From an uncultured Parabacteroides sp. (GTDB lineage: Bacteria > Bacteroidota > Bacteroidia > Bacteroidales > Tannerellaceae): a stretch of 64,000 nt of DNA. The position numbers and the translations under genes are program-made. Under the pieces are notes generated by a model. It ran no database searches, was not told the DNA's origin, and worked only from the letters and a program-made list of their open reading frames with translations. The stretch lies in assembly GCA_949289155.1 (NCBI GenBank), contig CASEMX010000005.1, positions 1 through 64,000 of the forward strand. Reading direction: 5' to 3'. Of the stretch, positions 17,359 to 27,186 are shown one piece after another. Numbering within the stretch: the stretch's first letter is position 1; each line of letters begins with the position of its first letter.

Positions 17359-18435
17359 CTATTTAATCGTCACCATCGTCGCCCCAAAACCATACTCTCG
17401 GAAAGAAGCATCCTGATAATAATGCTGCTTATAACGGGTATTCAATTCTTTCTCTATGGCTTTCCGCAACACGCCTTCGCCTTTTCCATGAATGAATATA
17501 ATCTTCTGACCGGTATTGTGGGCATAACGGTCCATCACCTCGCGGAATTTATCCAACTGATAGTTCAGCATATCCGTATTGCTCATTCCGGTGGTATCAT
17601 CCAAGAGTTCGTCGATGTGCAAATCCACCTCAAGGATAGAAGAGTTCGCCTCTTTTTTCTTAACAATAGATTGCGTTTGCGGAGCCTTGCGTTGTTCTTT
17701 CCGTTCCTTCTGTTGCATAGCCGTCTGGATATCGGAAGCCGACACCAACATCTCACGTTCCGGCAAATCTCCCCGGACAATCGGACAAATTATCGCCTCC
17801 TCATCAAAGAAATCATTCTCCATAAAGCAATGCAACTTATAGAATTTCACCGTATCGAGGCGCAACTCCACCGAAATGGCATTCTTCAACGTGAAAGGCT
17901 TATCCTTCTTGAAAGCAATCAGCTGCACGCAAATCCGCTCCAATTGGTTCAAATCTTTCTTCTCAAACTCTTCAAGGAAAATCTTCGTATTCGGTTCGAT
18001 TTGTCCATGATAACGGCTGGTCCAACTATTATTCTCCCGATTCATATAATTGAAGTAGAGGTAATAGTTGCTATCATTCACGAAATAAGCCTCATATCCG
18101 CATTGCTGAATCGCCTTCGGGTCAGTCGGAAGATAGGCAAGATAGACATTGAGCCGCTCGCCTTCCGGCGTCTCTTCGATTACCTCCTCCTTCTCGTCCA
18201 GTTGCTGGCGGGTACTAAGGATTTGCTTTTCCATCTCCGCCGCATTTGTTTTCGGCTTATTCGAACTATGCACCTGCGGACCTTCGCCCACCACTACACA
18301 TTCCCGAATCCAAGCCGGAATCTCAAATCCGTCTTCATCTTCCACCAACACTTGGTCTTTTCCATTAAACCCACGCACAATGCCGCCCCCGACCGTATTC
18401 AGGAAACGGACTTTATCACCAATTTTTATAGCCAT
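17359..18435 (-). CDS. DUF2027 protein with C-terminal Smr domain
   Basis: A 358-residue protein found widely in Bacteroidetes. The N-terminal part (MAIKIGDKVRFLNTVGGGIV) looks like a small beta-barrel of the DUF2027 family; the middle (about 95-235) is a beta-rich domain; a basic, low-complexity linker (KERKEQRKAPQTQ) leads to a C-terminal Smr domain with VDLHIDEL near residue 268 and IFIHGKGEGVLR near residue 315. Smr domains bind or nick nucleic acids and are found in MutS2 and in ribosome-collision nucleases. A role in RNA or DNA processing is therefore likely, but no target is known. First gene of an operon with the CYTH gene. Confidence 0.85.
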   Translation of the reverse strand: MAIKIGDKVRFLNTVGGGIVRGFNGKDQVLVEDEDGFEIPAWIRECVVVGEGPQVHSSNKPKTNAAEMEKQILSTRQQLDEKEEVIEETPEGERLNVYLAYLPTDPKAIQQCGYEAYFVNDSNYYLYFNYMNRENNSWTSRYHGQIEPNTKIFLEEFEKKDLNQLERICVQLIAFKKDKPFTLKNAISVELRLDTVKFYKLHCFMENDFFDEEAIICPIVRGDLPEREMLVSASDIQTAMQQKERKEQRKAPQTQSIVKKKEANSSILEVDLHIDELLDDTTGMSNTDMLNYQLDKFREVMDRYAHNTGQKIIFIHGKGEGVLRKAIEKELNTRYKQHYYQDASFREYGFGATMVTIK

Positions 18436-18535
18436 AGTTCTTTATTTTTGTAACTTCTAAATTCTAACTTCTACTCTATTTCCCTACAAAAGTAATATAA
18501 TATATGTAATTTTGCAGCCCAAAGAACAGAAAGAG

Positions 18536-19756
18536 ATGAGTACAAAGACACAAGAAATACGCATAGAAGAATTTGACTATCCGTTACCGGACGAACGTAT
18601 TGCCAAGTTTCCACTTCAGAAACGGGACGAATCAAAGCTTCTGCTTTATCGGAATGGCGGAATCAGTGAGACTATATTCAAACACATCCCTGAATATCTT
18701 CCTAAAGATGCATTGATGGTATTTAATAATACACGAGTCATCCAAGCCCGGCTACTGTTCCAAAAGCCTACCGGAGCGCGCATTGAAGTGTTCTGCCTTG
18801 AGCCTGCTCAGCCGCACGATTATGCTTTGATTTTCCAACAAACGGAACGATGCAGCTGGACCTGCTTGGTCGGAAATCTGAAAAAATGGAAAGAGGGTGT
18901 ATTGACAAAAAAGGTTTCTATACAAGATGAAACGGTAATCTTGCAAGCCGAGAAGAAAGAGAGTCATGGCGATAGTCATCTCATCGAGTTCTCTTGGAAC
19001 AATCCCCAATATACGTTTGCAGACCTTTTGGATGCTGCGGGTGTCTTGCCCATTCCTCCCTATTTGCATCGCGAAACCCAAAAAAGCGACCTGCAAACCT
19101 ATCAGACGGTCTATTCCAAGATTAAAGGCTCGGTGGCCGCTCCTACAGCCGGGTTGCATTTCACGCCTGAAGTATTGGCCGATATTGACGCACACGGCAT
19201 TGGTCGGGAAGAGGTAACATTACATGTGGGAGCAGGGACCTTCAAACCTGTGAAAAGTGAAACGATAGAAGGGCATGAAATGCATACAGAGTTTATCTCA
19301 GTTCGGCGCAGTTCTATCGAACGCATCCAACAAAACTTAGGAAAAATCATTGCCGTCGGGACAACTTCTGTCCGTACATTGGAGAGCCTATATTATATAG
19401 GTATAGAATTGGAGAAGAATCCGAACGCAACATCGGAAGAATTAGTGGTTAAACAATGGATGCCTTACGAAGAAGAGAATAACCGCCTGAGCGCAGCAAA
19501 GGCTTTGCAAAACATCCTTGATTATCTGGACCGGCGCGGAGCAGACAAATTGGTAACGGCTACGCAGATTATCATTGCCCCCGGCTATACGTTCAAGATT
19601 GTACGAGGAATCATCACCAATTTCCACCAGCCGAAGAGTACACTCCTGCTACTCATCTCAGCATTTGTCAAAGGAAATTGGCGGCCTATTTACGATTATG
19701 CCCTGAATCATGACTTCCGATTCCTGAGTTACGGGGACAGTTCGTTATTACTATGA
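18536..19756 (+). CDS. queA: SAM:tRNA ribosyltransferase-isomerase
   Basis: A 406-residue enzyme of the QueA family, which transfers and isomerises the ribosyl part of S-adenosylmethionine onto preQ1 in tRNA to make epoxyqueuosine. Visible landmarks: FDYPLPDERIAKFPL, FNNTRVIQARL, the family signature SVAAPTAGLHFT, LHVGAGTFKPV, and the C-terminal FLSYGDSSLL. It is about 50 residues longer than Escherichia coli QueA, a longer form common in Bacteroidetes, so a paralogue with altered substrate is not excluded. The start is the ATG at 18536; the upstream TTG at 18512 belongs to a TAATTTTG -7 box (18507-18514). Confidence 0.85.
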   Translation: MSTKTQEIRIEEFDYPLPDERIAKFPLQKRDESKLLLYRNGGISETIFKHIPEYLPKDALMVFNNTRVIQARLLFQKPTGARIEVFCLEPAQPHDYALIFQQTERCSWTCLVGNLKKWKEGVLTKKVSIQDETVILQAEKKESHGDSHLIEFSWNNPQYTFADLLDAAGVLPIPPYLHRETQKSDLQTYQTVYSKIKGSVAAPTAGLHFTPEVLADIDAHGIGREEVTLHVGAGTFKPVKSETIEGHEMHTEFISVRRSSIERIQQNLGKIIAVGTTSVRTLESLYYIGIELEKNPNATSEELVVKQWMPYEEENNRLSAAKALQNILDYLDRRGADKLVTATQIIIAPGYTFKIVRGIITNFHQPKSTLLLLISAFVKGNWRPIYDYALNHDFRFLSYGDSSLLL

Positions 19757-19817
19757 CACTTTTAACAAGAATATCTCTGATTTTAATGGATATTTCATGT
19801 TTTTATACTATCAAGAC

Positions 19818-19848
19818 TTGTTTTTCTCAGTAATAACCTCTACCTTTG
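19818..19848 (+). promoter_or_regulatory. Promoter of initiator tRNA
   Basis: TTG (19818-19820), a 20-bp spacer and TACCTTTG (19841-19848): a complete Bacteroidetes-type promoter 31 bp before the tRNA. Confidence 0.75.
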
Positions 19849-19879
19849 CACTCGAAATCAGAAATGATAGACGCAATAT

Positions 19880-19951
<72 letters not shown>

Positions 19952-19957
19952 CTAAGA

Positions 19958-19991
19958 AGAGAATCCGGATTATTTGGATTCTCTTTTTTTA
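19958..19991 (+). terminator. Terminator of tRNA-fMet
   Basis: AGAGAATCC (19958-19966) pairs with GGATTCTCT (19976-19984), then seven T: a classic intrinsic terminator 7 bp after the tRNA. Confidence 0.92.
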
Positions 19992-20017
19992 TTTCTACAA
20001 ATCTCCGATTATAAAAT

Positions 20018-20087
20018 AAAAACTCCCCTGTTATCTGTTACGCTTCTCCTTTGCGGAGAAATATAACAAGACAACAGGGGAGTTTTT
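20018..20087. terminator. Bidirectional terminator after rny
   Basis: AAAAACTCCCCTGTT (20018-20032) and AACAGGGGAGTTTTT (20073-20087) are perfect 15-bp arms with a smaller hairpin (TTCTCC/GGAGAA) inside the loop. The A and T tails allow termination in both directions, between the tRNA and the rny stop at 20098. Confidence 0.85.
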
Positions 20088-20097
20088 ATTAGATTAT

Positions 20098-21633
20098 TTA
20101 TTTTGCATAACTTACGGCTCGCGTCTCACGAATGACCGTAATCTTGACTTGTCCCGGATAAGTCATTTCATCCTGAATCTTCTTAGCAATTTCATTAGAT
20201 AGATTTTCTGTTTCCTTGTCATCTATCTTGTCTGCACCAACAATTACACGCAATTCACGCCCTGCTTGGATAGCATATGTCTTCACTACACCCGGATAAG
20301 AAAGAGCCAGCTGTTCCAAATCGTTCAAACGTTTGATATAAGCCTCTACAATCTCCCGACGAGCACCTGGACGAGCACCAGATATAGCATCGCAGACCTG
20401 AACTATAGGAGCCAACAACGTTTGCATTTCCACTTCGTCATGGTGCGCTCCGACTGCATTGCAGATATCCGCCTTCTCTTTATACTTCTCACAAAGCTTC
20501 ATACCTAAAATAGCATGCGGCAATTCCGGTTCATCATCAGGAACCTTACCGATATCATGCAATAATCCGGCACGTTTCGCTTTCTTCGGATTCAAGCCTA
20601 ATTCAGATGCCATAATAGCACACAGGTTAGCCGTTTCACGGGCATGTTGCAACAAGTTCTGCCCGTAAGAAGAACGATATTTCATCTTACCAATCAAACG
20701 AATCAATTCCGGATGTAAGCCATGTACACCTAAATCGATTACCGTACGCTTTCCGGTTTCAACGACCTCTTCTTCCACCTGTTTCTTCACTTTATTCACC
20801 ACCTCTTCGATACGAGCCGGATGGATACGTCCGTCTTGTACCAACTGATGCAGAGCTAAACGGGCAATCTCACGACGAACCGGGTCGAATCCCGACAATA
20901 CAATCGCTTCCGGAGTGTCGTCCACGACGATTTCTATGCCTGTTGCTGCTTCCAATGCCCGGATATTTCGTCCCTCACGTCCGATGATTCGTCCCTTTAT
21001 CTCATCCGATTCGATATGGAATACGGTAATCGAGTTCTCAATAGCTGTTTCTGTCGCTACGCGCTGGATTGACTGGATGACAATCTTCTTTGCCTCCTTG
21101 TTTGCCGTCATCTTTGCCTCTTCCATAATCTCATTAATATAGGAAGTAGCCTCCGACTTCGCTTCATCCTTTAACGATTCAATCAAACGCTCCTTCGCCT
21201 CTTCAGCCGAGAGTCCGGAAAGGCTTTCCAAATGCTCGACCTCTTTCTGGTGAAGCTTCTCCAATTCTTGCTTTTTCTTTTCAATAATGTCCAGCTGCGA
21301 AGTCAAGTTATCTTTTATAACCTCTACTTCGTTATTCTTACGCTGCAATTCCTCTTGGCGCTGGTTAAGATTCAATTCACGTTGCTTCAGCTTTGCCTCT
21401 ACCGATTGAATCTTCGCATTGCGCTGTGCCACCTGCTTCTCCAAGTCCGCCTTCAGGTGGATGAATTTCTCCTTTACCTCCAGCAACTTGTTCTTCTTAA
21501 TCACTTCTGCTTCCTTTTCCGCTTCACGAAGAACGGAGTCGTACCTCGACTTTAAAAGGTAACGCATCGTCAGCCATACAAGTAATCCTCCGATGACGAA
21601 GGTTACTATTGATATGATAATATACATTCCCAT
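20098..21633 (-). CDS. rny: Ribonuclease Y
   Basis: A 511-residue membrane-anchored endoribonuclease that starts mRNA decay. The order of parts is complete: one N-terminal membrane helix (about 4-24), a long charged coiled coil (about 30-190), a KH RNA-binding domain ([21 protein letters not shown] near 210), and an HD catalytic domain (GLLHDIGK near 355, followed by GAHHDE). The length matches the family. It lies downstream of zapA on the same strand, but a terminator hairpin is between them, and a TATATTTG box (minus strand, 21655-21662) gives it its own likely promoter. Confidence 0.96.
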   Translation of the reverse strand: MGMYIIISIVTFVIGGLLVWLTMRYLLKSRYDSVLREAEKEAEVIKKNKLLEVKEKFIHLKADLEKQVAQRNAKIQSVEAKLKQRELNLNQRQEELQRKNNEVEVIKDNLTSQLDIIEKKKQELEKLHQKEVEHLESLSGLSAEEAKERLIESLKDEAKSEATSYINEIMEEAKMTANKEAKKIVIQSIQRVATETAIENSITVFHIESDEIKGRIIGREGRNIRALEAATGIEIVVDDTPEAIVLSGFDPVRREIARLALHQLVQDGRIHPARIEEVVNKVKKQVEEEVVETGKRTVIDLGVHGLHPELIRLIGKMKYRSSYGQNLLQHARETANLCAIMASELGLNPKKAKRAGLLHDIGKVPDDEPELPHAILGMKLCEKYKEKADICNAVGAHHDEVEMQTLLAPIVQVCDAISGARPGARREIVEAYIKRLNDLEQLALSYPGVVKTYAIQAGRELRVIVGADKIDDKETENLSNEIAKKIQDEMTYPGQVKITVIRETRAVSYAK

Positions 21634-21672
21634 TTAACTATTAGTTTTAATTCTCAAATATATTAATACAAT

Positions 21673-21716
21673 AAAAAAAGCACTACCATACACGGCAGCT
21701 CCGTGTAAAGCAGTGC
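21673..21716 (-). terminator. Terminator after zapA
   Basis: GCACT (21680-21684)/AGTGC (21712-21716) and ACACGG (21690-21695)/CCGTGT (21701-21706) form a two-part stem with an internal loop, followed on the minus strand by seven T. It separates zapA from rny. Confidence 0.8.
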
Positions 21717-21746
21717 GGAAAATCAACACCTATGCATATAAAAATA

Positions 21747-22043
21747 TCACTTATTCGCCAAATAGCGCCCCAACTCCTCTGTCAGCTCACGAATCCTCTC
21801 TTCAAAAGGACTGATGTCATACTTCGCTTCCAATTGCAAAACCTCTTTAGACAAATGGACTGCAATAATAGCCAACCAATCTTCCCGCTTATATGCCGTA
21901 GGAACATATTCCTTCTGATAGGCATGGAAGAGTTGGTTCACTTGCTTTGCTGCTGCACGCATTATCTCCTCTTCATCCCGGCGAATCGTTATTGGATAAC
22001 GCCCTCCTGCTATTTCTATATGTATAAGAAAATCTTCGTCCAT
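21747..22043 (-). CDS. zapA: Cell division protein ZapA
   Basis: A 98-residue FtsZ-associated protein from the ATG at 22043 (MDEDFLIHIEIAGGRYPITI). It has the short N-terminal beta part typical of ZapA, the stretch EEEIMRAAAKQVNQ and a helical C-terminus that would form the dimeric coiled coil crosslinking FtsZ filaments at midcell. It is 8 nt downstream of a small coiled-coil gene, as is common in Bacteroidetes. The longer frame to 22073 would overlap that upstream gene. Confidence 0.88.
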   Translation of the reverse strand: MDEDFLIHIEIAGGRYPITIRRDEEEIMRAAAKQVNQLFHAYQKEYVPTAYKREDWLAIIAVHLSKEVLQLEAKYDISPFEERIRELTEELGRYLANK

Positions 22044-22051
22044 CGCTCTAT

Positions 22052-22342
22052 TTATTTCAGCAGTGCGATGCACCGTTCAACTTCCCGCACCAGTTTCGAC
22101 AACCGCAATTTGGCCTTTCTCACCTCTCCTTCCTGAACAGACAAGACGTGTGCCGTCAGCATATTGTCGCATTTGGCATTCAAATCGCTAATCTTGCCCA
22201 TAGCTTCCTGCAGCTCCGTGTTTTTCTGTTCCAGAGCTGTCTCCAACTCTTGGATTTTCAGCTTCTGCCGGTCGCACAAGGCGATTAATTCCTTCAACCG
22301 GACTTCAAACAGAACAAGCAAACTATTTTTATCGTCGGTCAT
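22052..22342 (-). CDS. Small coiled-coil protein, ZapB-like partner
   Basis: A 96-residue, almost entirely helical protein from the ATG at 22342 (MTDDKNSLLVLFEVRLKELI). Heptad-like spacing runs through RQKLKIQELETALEQKNTELQEA. Placement immediately upstream of zapA and the size suggest a ZapB-like division factor, but sequence alone does not prove it, as short coiled coils look alike. The frame could begin seven residues earlier without changing the interpretation. Confidence 0.7.
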   Translation of the reverse strand: MTDDKNSLLVLFEVRLKELIALCDRQKLKIQELETALEQKNTELQEAMGKISDLNAKCDNMLTAHVLSVQEGEVRKAKLRLSKLVREVERCIALLK

Positions 22343-22423
22343 CTCCTGCCAAATTCTACACAAAAGTATGTTTTAGATTTGAGAATTGCAACACTTCTAC
22401 GCATTTATTTTAAGAGGGGAGAC

Positions 22424-22462
22424 AAAAAAGGCTGTTCCCTACTGCATGGAACAGCCTTTTTT
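22424..22462. terminator. Bidirectional terminator after wHTH gene
   Basis: AAAAAAGGCTGTTCC (22424-22438) pairs perfectly with GGAACAGCCTTTTTT (22448-22462) around a 9-nt loop. It ends the minus-strand wHTH gene (stop at 22489). Confidence 0.92.
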
Positions 22463-22488
22463 CATCCTTCGCAAAAGGGAAGAAACAC

Positions 22489-22692
22489 TTAATCCACCAA
22501 AGAAACCATTGTTTCTCCATCGGCTTCTTCAAATGAAAGTTTCCCCTCCTTTGCCAACCAACCCATTGCGGCATACATGTCCTTTTCTGCCTTAATCTTC
22601 GTGGCTTTCTTCAACGCCTTCAGGCTCATCTTGCCGCCATCGTGCAAAGCATTCCATACTTTGCCTGCATTTGTACCAATTAATTCAATCAT
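22489..22692 (-). CDS. Small winged-helix protein (DUF2582 type)
   Basis: A 67-residue protein starting MIELIGTNAGKVWNALHDGG. Helices followed by a short wing (KLSFEEADGETMVSLVD) match the stand-alone winged-helix family once called DUF2582, common in Bacteroidetes and archaea. It probably binds DNA or RNA, but has no known regulon. Isolated by a terminator on the 3' side; the upstream B3/4 gene ends 77 bp away on the same strand. Confidence 0.8.
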   Translation of the reverse strand: MIELIGTNAGKVWNALHDGGKMSLKALKKATKIKAEKDMYAAMGWLAKEGKLSFEEADGETMVSLVD

Positions 22693-22769
22693 CCTTTATA
22701 TGAGTTTTAAATAACGGTGGCAAATATACTTATTTATTGTTAATACCAAAACAAAAAATGCTTATTTAC

Positions 22770-23462
22770 TTAAAATGTAATAGCTATTACACCGTTTTTG
22801 GTGAGTAGCGAGGCCTCGATGTGCTCTGCTGCGGCATATTTCCGGAGAAGCCCGACGGCATATTGCCCAGCTTCGGCGAGTCCCTCTTTGCCCGAATAGC
22901 CATTGATAATCATCAACAGGGAGGTCGTCCCCAGCTCTATCTTCGTGCGCTCCTCGTCGCTGGTGGGCGTCCCGATTCCCCCGATGGCATCGCGATAGAC
23001 CGGCAGTCCGGCAATGTTCAGTTCGCCCCGCCCGATGCCATGATAGAGCTCGCCTTCCCTGCCGACGCCCAGCGTCAACTGTCCGCCCGCTATCTTCGCG
23101 GCGTCAAAGCCTCCGATGGAATAGCCCGTGCGGATGGACACCAAGTTAATCAAATCGACCAGCGTATCGATACGATAGAGCGGCAATCCGCGCAGGATAC
23201 GCCGGCGCAACGCCTCAGCCGACGGGCGGTATCGGTTCGGGTCCTTTCCCAACCGCTTGTACGCCTGACGAGTAGCTTGGATAGGAAGCCACTTGTTCAC
23301 CTCCTCCAGCTTCATCTCCGCCCGCACCGCATCCTCCTCGCGGGTTATCTCTTCCCAAAGCCCGGCATCCGGCTCCGAGTTCCTCACGCGGCAGGCAATA
23401 GCCAGCACGTGCAGGTCCGGGCATACTCCCGTTATCTCTTCCGATAATGTAATCTGTATCAT
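22770..23462 (-). CDS. B3/B4 tRNA-binding domain protein
   Basis: A 230-residue stand-alone version of the B3/B4 domain of phenylalanyl-tRNA synthetase beta chain. Landmarks are KRLGKDPNRYRPSAEALRRR near residue 70, YRIDTLVDLINLVSI, GGFD and the C-terminal GYSGKEGL region. Related free-standing proteins deacylate or bind mischarged tRNA, so an editing role is plausible, though not shown. It follows pgeF on the same strand after a 217-bp spacer that holds array A4, and precedes the wHTH gene. Confidence 0.82.
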   Translation of the reverse strand: MIQITLSEEITGVCPDLHVLAIACRVRNSEPDAGLWEEITREEDAVRAEMKLEEVNKWLPIQATRQAYKRLGKDPNRYRPSAEALRRRILRGLPLYRIDTLVDLINLVSIRTGYSIGGFDAAKIAGGQLTLGVGREGELYHGIGRGELNIAGLPVYRDAIGGIGTPTSDEERTKIELGTTSLLMIINGYSGKEGLAEAGQYAVGLLRKYAAAEHIEASLLTKNGVIAITF

Positions 23463-23549
23463 CTCCTCTTACTAAACTTATTTGACACTATTGACTAAAC
23501 TTGTCGGACACCCTTGTGGAAACTATATCCTCACTATTGTCTCTTCTAT

Positions 23550-23631
23550 AATTCACACTGTGGTTTTTATAATTCACAGTGTGAATCGTACAATTCACAG
23601 TGTGGTTTTTACAATTCACAGTGTGAATTAT
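23550..23631. repeat. Palindrome array A4 (exact 21-bp period)
   Basis: Four units begin AATTCACA at 23550, 23571, 23592 and 23613, spaced exactly 21 bp. ATTCACAGTGTGAAT has perfect 7-bp arms around one central base. Alternate units end TGGTTTTTA and TGAATyrTA. The array is between two genes on the minus strand. Confidence 0.92.
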
Positions 23632-23679
23632 AGATTAGATACTAATCTCCGACTATTTACCACACTAATGTCCAACCAT

Positions 23680-24516
23680 TTATCTCCCCATTCTCAAGCA
23701 TATTCCGGATAGGATGCGTCCGCTCCGCACACCTAAGCGGCGGGCAGAGAAGAATTGCGTTGAATGCTGATAGGTACATACGTTGGAAAAGTGCAGGTGC
23801 TCGTCCGTCAGTCCCTCCGCAGTCAACTGAAGATAAGCCGCCCGCCACAAGTCGATATGCGTCTTGCCGGTCAAGGGGTTCTGCCGGAAGAGAGAGGCAG
23901 CCTCCGCCTCGGTCCATGCCTCCGAACGGCGGAACTGCTCGACCACCTCATCGCCCACCTCGAACGCCGGCTGGCTGATAGAGGGACCTACCACCGCCTG
24001 CATCCTGCCGGCATCGCATCCATACTCCCGCTGCATAGCCCGGACCGCCTTGCGGATAATCGCCCCGACCATCCCGCGCCACCCGGCATGGACCGCCGCC
24101 ACTGCCCGCTTGTCCGGCGCATAAAGCAGGACCGGGACGCAATCCGCCGTCGAGACCGCCACACACGTCTCTGACAGGTCTGTCATCAAGGCATCTACGC
24201 CCTCTAACGCCTCCGCCTGTTCCTCCTTCGGGAGATGCAGAAACGCCCCGTCTATCCGATAGATTTGTGTGCCGTGCGTCTGATGCGGCATAATAAGGCG
24301 TTCGGGATGGAGATGGAAGGCATCGCACAGCAGGGCAATGTTCGCCTGCACATGCTCCGGATTATCCTCCGTATAACGCCCGGCATTCATTCCTCCGAAA
24401 GCCCCTTCACTCACGCCCCCGAAGCGGGTGGTCATAAAATGAGAAATGTTGCAATCGCCCATCCATTCGGCACATTGCAACACCTCTACGTTATCGTTCA
24501 GACGAGTTATCTTCAT
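23680..24516 (-). CDS. pgeF: Peptidoglycan editing factor PgeF (laccase-like)
   Basis: A 278-residue protein of the YfiH/PgeF group, which removes wrongly incorporated L-Ser from peptidoglycan precursor stems and has purine-nucleoside activity in related proteins. The metal-site pattern is present: [16 protein letters not shown] and AAVHAGWRG. The start is one of two adjacent ATGs (24516 or 24519); upstream residues in the frame are low-complexity and lie over the acidic end of obg. It overlaps obg by about 26 bp, so the two are co-transcribed. Confidence 0.88.
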   Translation of the reverse strand: MKITRLNDNVEVLQCAEWMGDCNISHFMTTRFGGVSEGAFGGMNAGRYTEDNPEHVQANIALLCDAFHLHPERLIMPHQTHGTQIYRIDGAFLHLPKEEQAEALEGVDALMTDLSETCVAVSTADCVPVLLYAPDKRAVAAVHAGWRGMVGAIIRKAVRAMQREYGCDAGRMQAVVGPSISQPAFEVGDEVVEQFRRSEAWTEAEAASLFRQNPLTGKTHIDLWRAAYLQLTAEGLTDEHLHFSNVCTYQHSTQFFSARRLGVRSGRILSGICLRMGR

Positions 24517-25666
24517 CATAAGGCCCGTCCTCATCATCGTCCCAGTCCTCATACTCGACATACTCCTCGTCATCCTCATCTTCGGGGAAGACAAAGTCAT
24601 CATCGTCGTCATCGAACTGCAGGGACTTCACGTCAATATTCTTATGCACAATCCGTTCTACCTCGTGGAAAGACTCCTTATTCAACTCCTTCCACAGCAA
24701 ATCCTTCAATTCATTCAGCCCCATCTGCGCCACGGCCGAGATAAACACATGCGGGATGCCTTCGGGAAGTTCCTTCTCCATCTCGCGCATCAGCTCTTCG
24801 TCCAGCATATCGCACTTGGTAACAGCCAAGACCCGCGGCTTATCCGCCAAGTCAGGATTATACTTCGTCAGCTCGCCCAACAGAATCTCATACTCCTTCT
24901 TTACATCATCGCTATCCGCCGGGACCATGAAGAGCAGCAACGAGTTCCGCTCGATATGGCGCAGGAAACGAAGTCCCAGTCCCTTGCCCTCGCTCGCTCC
25001 TTCGATAATGCCCGGAATATCCGCCATGATAAAGGAACGATTGTCGCGATAGCTCACGATACCCAAGTTAGGCTCCAGCGTCGTGAAGGGATAATTGGCA
25101 ATCTTCGGCTTAGCCGCCGATACCACCGAGAGCAACGTCGATTTGCCCGCGTTCGGGAATCCAACCAACCCCACATCCGCCAAGAGCTTGAGCTGGAGGA
25201 TGACGTGCCGCTCCTGAGCCGGCTCGCCCGGTTGGGCATAACGCGGCGCTTGGTTCGTTGCCGTACGGAAGTTCCAGTTGCCCAGACCACCCTTTCCGCC
25301 TTTGAGGAGCATCACCTGCTGCCCGTCTTCCGTGACATCGCAGATAAACTCGCCCGTCTCGGCATCATATACCACCGTTCCGCAGGGCACTTCGATAATC
25401 TTATCCTGCCCGTCCTTGCCGAAGCTCCGTTTCGCCCCGCCGCTCTCGCCGTTTGTCGCCATGATATGCCGTTCGTACTTCAAGTGGAGCAGCGTCCAAT
25501 AGTTCCGATTGCCGCGCAGATAGACATGGCCTCCTCTTCCTCCGTTACCTCCGTCGGGACCACCTTTCGGAATATATTTGGCACGGCGAAAGTGAGAAGA
25601 ACCTCTGCCACCTTTCCCGGAGCGGCAATAGATTTTCACATAATCTACAAAGTTTGATTCAGCCAT
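24491..25666 (-). CDS. obg: GTPase Obg/CgtA
   Basis: A 391-residue ribosome-assembly GTPase. The N-terminal glycine-rich Obg fold ([24 protein letters not shown]) occupies residues 1-158, followed by the G domain with GFPNAGKST, switch region [14 protein letters not shown] and TKCD. The C-terminal tail is strikingly acidic (DDDDDDF followed by repeated Asp/Glu), a feature of many Obg proteins. It is part of the minus-strand series hpt, adk, obg, pgeF. Confidence 0.95.
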   Translation of the reverse strand: MAESNFVDYVKIYCRSGKGGRGSSHFRRAKYIPKGGPDGGNGGRGGHVYLRGNRNYWTLLHLKYERHIMATNGESGGAKRSFGKDGQDKIIEVPCGTVVYDAETGEFICDVTEDGQQVMLLKGGKGGLGNWNFRTATNQAPRYAQPGEPAQERHVILQLKLLADVGLVGFPNAGKSTLLSVVSAAKPKIANYPFTTLEPNLGIVSYRDNRSFIMADIPGIIEGASEGKGLGLRFLRHIERNSLLLFMVPADSDDVKKEYEILLGELTKYNPDLADKPRVLAVTKCDMLDEELMREMEKELPEGIPHVFISAVAQMGLNELKDLLWKELNKESFHEVERIVHKNIDVKSLQFDDDDDDFVFPEDEDDEEYVEYEDWDDDEDGPYDEDNSSER

Positions 25667-25683
25667 TGTTAATGAAGAATTAG

Positions 25684-25740
25684 GAATGAAGAATGAAGAA
25701 TCTTCCGCTTGTCGAATTCTTCATTCTTCATTCTTCATTA
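25684..25740. terminator. Inverted AGAATGAAGAAT repeat between adk and obg
   Basis: 25684-25701 (GAATGAAGAATGAAGAAT) pairs with 25716-25733 (ATTCTTCATTCTTCATTC). Such GAATGAAGAAT hairpins also end nnr and follow the EF-G paralogue. It may attenuate transcription between adk and obg. Confidence 0.6.
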
Positions 25741-25747
25741 TTCGTTC

Positions 25748-26320
25748 TTAATTCAACGCGTTGATTGCCTCTTGAATGCGTCCGAAGATTTCTTCAATCG
25801 TTCCCATACCGTGGATAGCGGTATGCTTGCCTTCCTTTACATAGAAGTCGGCGAGCGGAGCGGTTTGCTTGTGATATACCTCAAGGCGAGACTTGATAGT
25901 CTCCAAGTTATCGTCCGAACGGCCTGAGATTTTACCACGTTCCAAGAGACGCTTGATAAGTTCATCCTCATCTACCTGCAGATTCAACATGATAGAGACA
26001 TCCGTGCCACGTTCGTTCAACATCTTCTTCAAGGCTTCTGCCTGCGGAATCGTGCGAGGGAAACCATCGAAGATAACGCCCTTCGAATTCTCTTTGCTAT
26101 CCAACACCTTTGCCAGCATGTTTACAATCAAATCGTCCGGCACGAGCTGACCCTTCTCGATGTAATCCTTGGCAATCTTGCCCAACTCGGTCTCGTTCTT
26201 CATTTCCGAACGGAGCACGTCGCCCGTCGAGATATGGTCCAATCCGTATTCCTTAATAATCAATTCGCTCTGCGTTCCTTTTCCTGAACCCGGAGCCCCG
26301 AAAATAACTACATTCAACAT
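25748..26320 (-). CDS. adk: Adenylate kinase
   Basis: A 190-residue enzyme interconverting ATP and AMP with two ADP. From the ATG at 26320 it begins MLNVVIFGAPGSGKGTQS with the P-loop at residues 8-15, then the AMP-binding region STGDVLRSE, the DGFPRT motif, and a short LID (RGKISGRSDD) without zinc-binding cysteines, as in short-type adenylate kinases. The frame extends upstream to 26368 but that part lacks a start in keeping with the family. It lies 78 bp after hpt. Confidence 0.95.
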   Translation of the reverse strand: MLNVVIFGAPGSGKGTQSELIIKEYGLDHISTGDVLRSEMKNETELGKIAKDYIEKGQLVPDDLIVNMLAKVLDSKENSKGVIFDGFPRTIPQAEALKKMLNERGTDVSIMLNLQVDEDELIKRLLERGKISGRSDDNLETIKSRLEVYHKQTAPLADFYVKEGKHTAIHGMGTIEEIFGRIQEAINALN

Positions 26321-26398
26321 AAATACTTCGTTTTTATTGGCAATCCTCGAATTGCCGTCATTATACATTTATATATATTATAGGATAAACCTTTTCAT

Positions 26399-26935
26399 TT
26401 ACTCATCGATTACATAGATATCCCGATAAGCCCGCCCCAATCCGTCATAATCCAGACCATGTCCGACAATAAATGCCGGCGGAATCTGAATACCCACGTA
26501 ATCCGGCTTCAACTCACACCGTAAAGATTCCGGTTTAAAGAGCATCGTCGCCAATTTAACCTCTGCAGCACCCGCCGCCCGAAGCTTCTCCTGCACATGA
26601 TACATGGTAAAACCCGTATCGATAATATCTTCCAAAAGGATGACCGTCCGTCCGGCAACTTCCTCCTTTATCGGCATAATCTCCCGCAGGATATTCGTGC
26701 TATTGGTCCCTGCATACGAAGAATAACGCGCAAAAGTGACTTCATACGCCTCATCCATTTCAGCCATCAACTCGGAAGCGAACATAAAAGCTCCGTTCAA
26801 GATGCAAACGAACAGGACATCTTTGCCCTCGATATCCCTCTTTATCTCATTCGCAACCCGGGCAATTGCACTTTTTATCTCCTCTTCCGGTATAAAACGC
26901 TTAAATGCTTTATCTTTCAGTTGAATCTTATCCAT
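26399..26935 (-). CDS. hpt: Hypoxanthine phosphoribosyltransferase
   Basis: A 178-residue purine salvage enzyme making IMP or GMP from the base and PRPP. The PRPP-binding motif is VILLEDIIDTGFT near residue 97; VCILNGAFMF near residue 43 and FIVGHGLDY near residue 154 are the other family landmarks. First gene of the hpt-adk-obg-pgeF series. A TAATTTTG -7 box on the minus strand (26966-26973) is placed correctly for its promoter. Confidence 0.95.
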   Translation of the reverse strand: MDKIQLKDKAFKRFIPEEEIKSAIARVANEIKRDIEGKDVLFVCILNGAFMFASELMAEMDEAYEVTFARYSSYAGTNSTNILREIMPIKEEVAGRTVILLEDIIDTGFTMYHVQEKLRAAGAAEVKLATMLFKPESLRCELKPDYVGIQIPPAFIVGHGLDYDGLGRAYRDIYVIDE

Positions 26936-27120
26936 AATGTTTTGCTATTTTCTCGTTCGAGCGCACAAAATTACAACATTTCCGGAGATTAAACGATAGC
27001 TCATCCCTTTTGCTCAGCAAACAAACCGACTTTTTTACACCCTATCCTATATCTTTCCCTTTTTATTTCGGGGAATAACAATTATATCCCTGCTTTAGCA
27101 AAAACTTCTTAGATGTTCAT

Positions 27121-27151
27121 TTTGAAATGGCAGCGATATTCCGTACTTTTG
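27121..27151 (+). promoter_or_regulatory. Promoter of nnr
   Basis: TTTG (27121-27124), a 19-bp spacer and TACTTTTG (27144-27151): a complete Bacteroidetes-type promoter. Confidence 0.75.
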
Positions 27152-27186
27152 TCCCTCGTAAAAACTAAAACAAGGACAGAAATACG

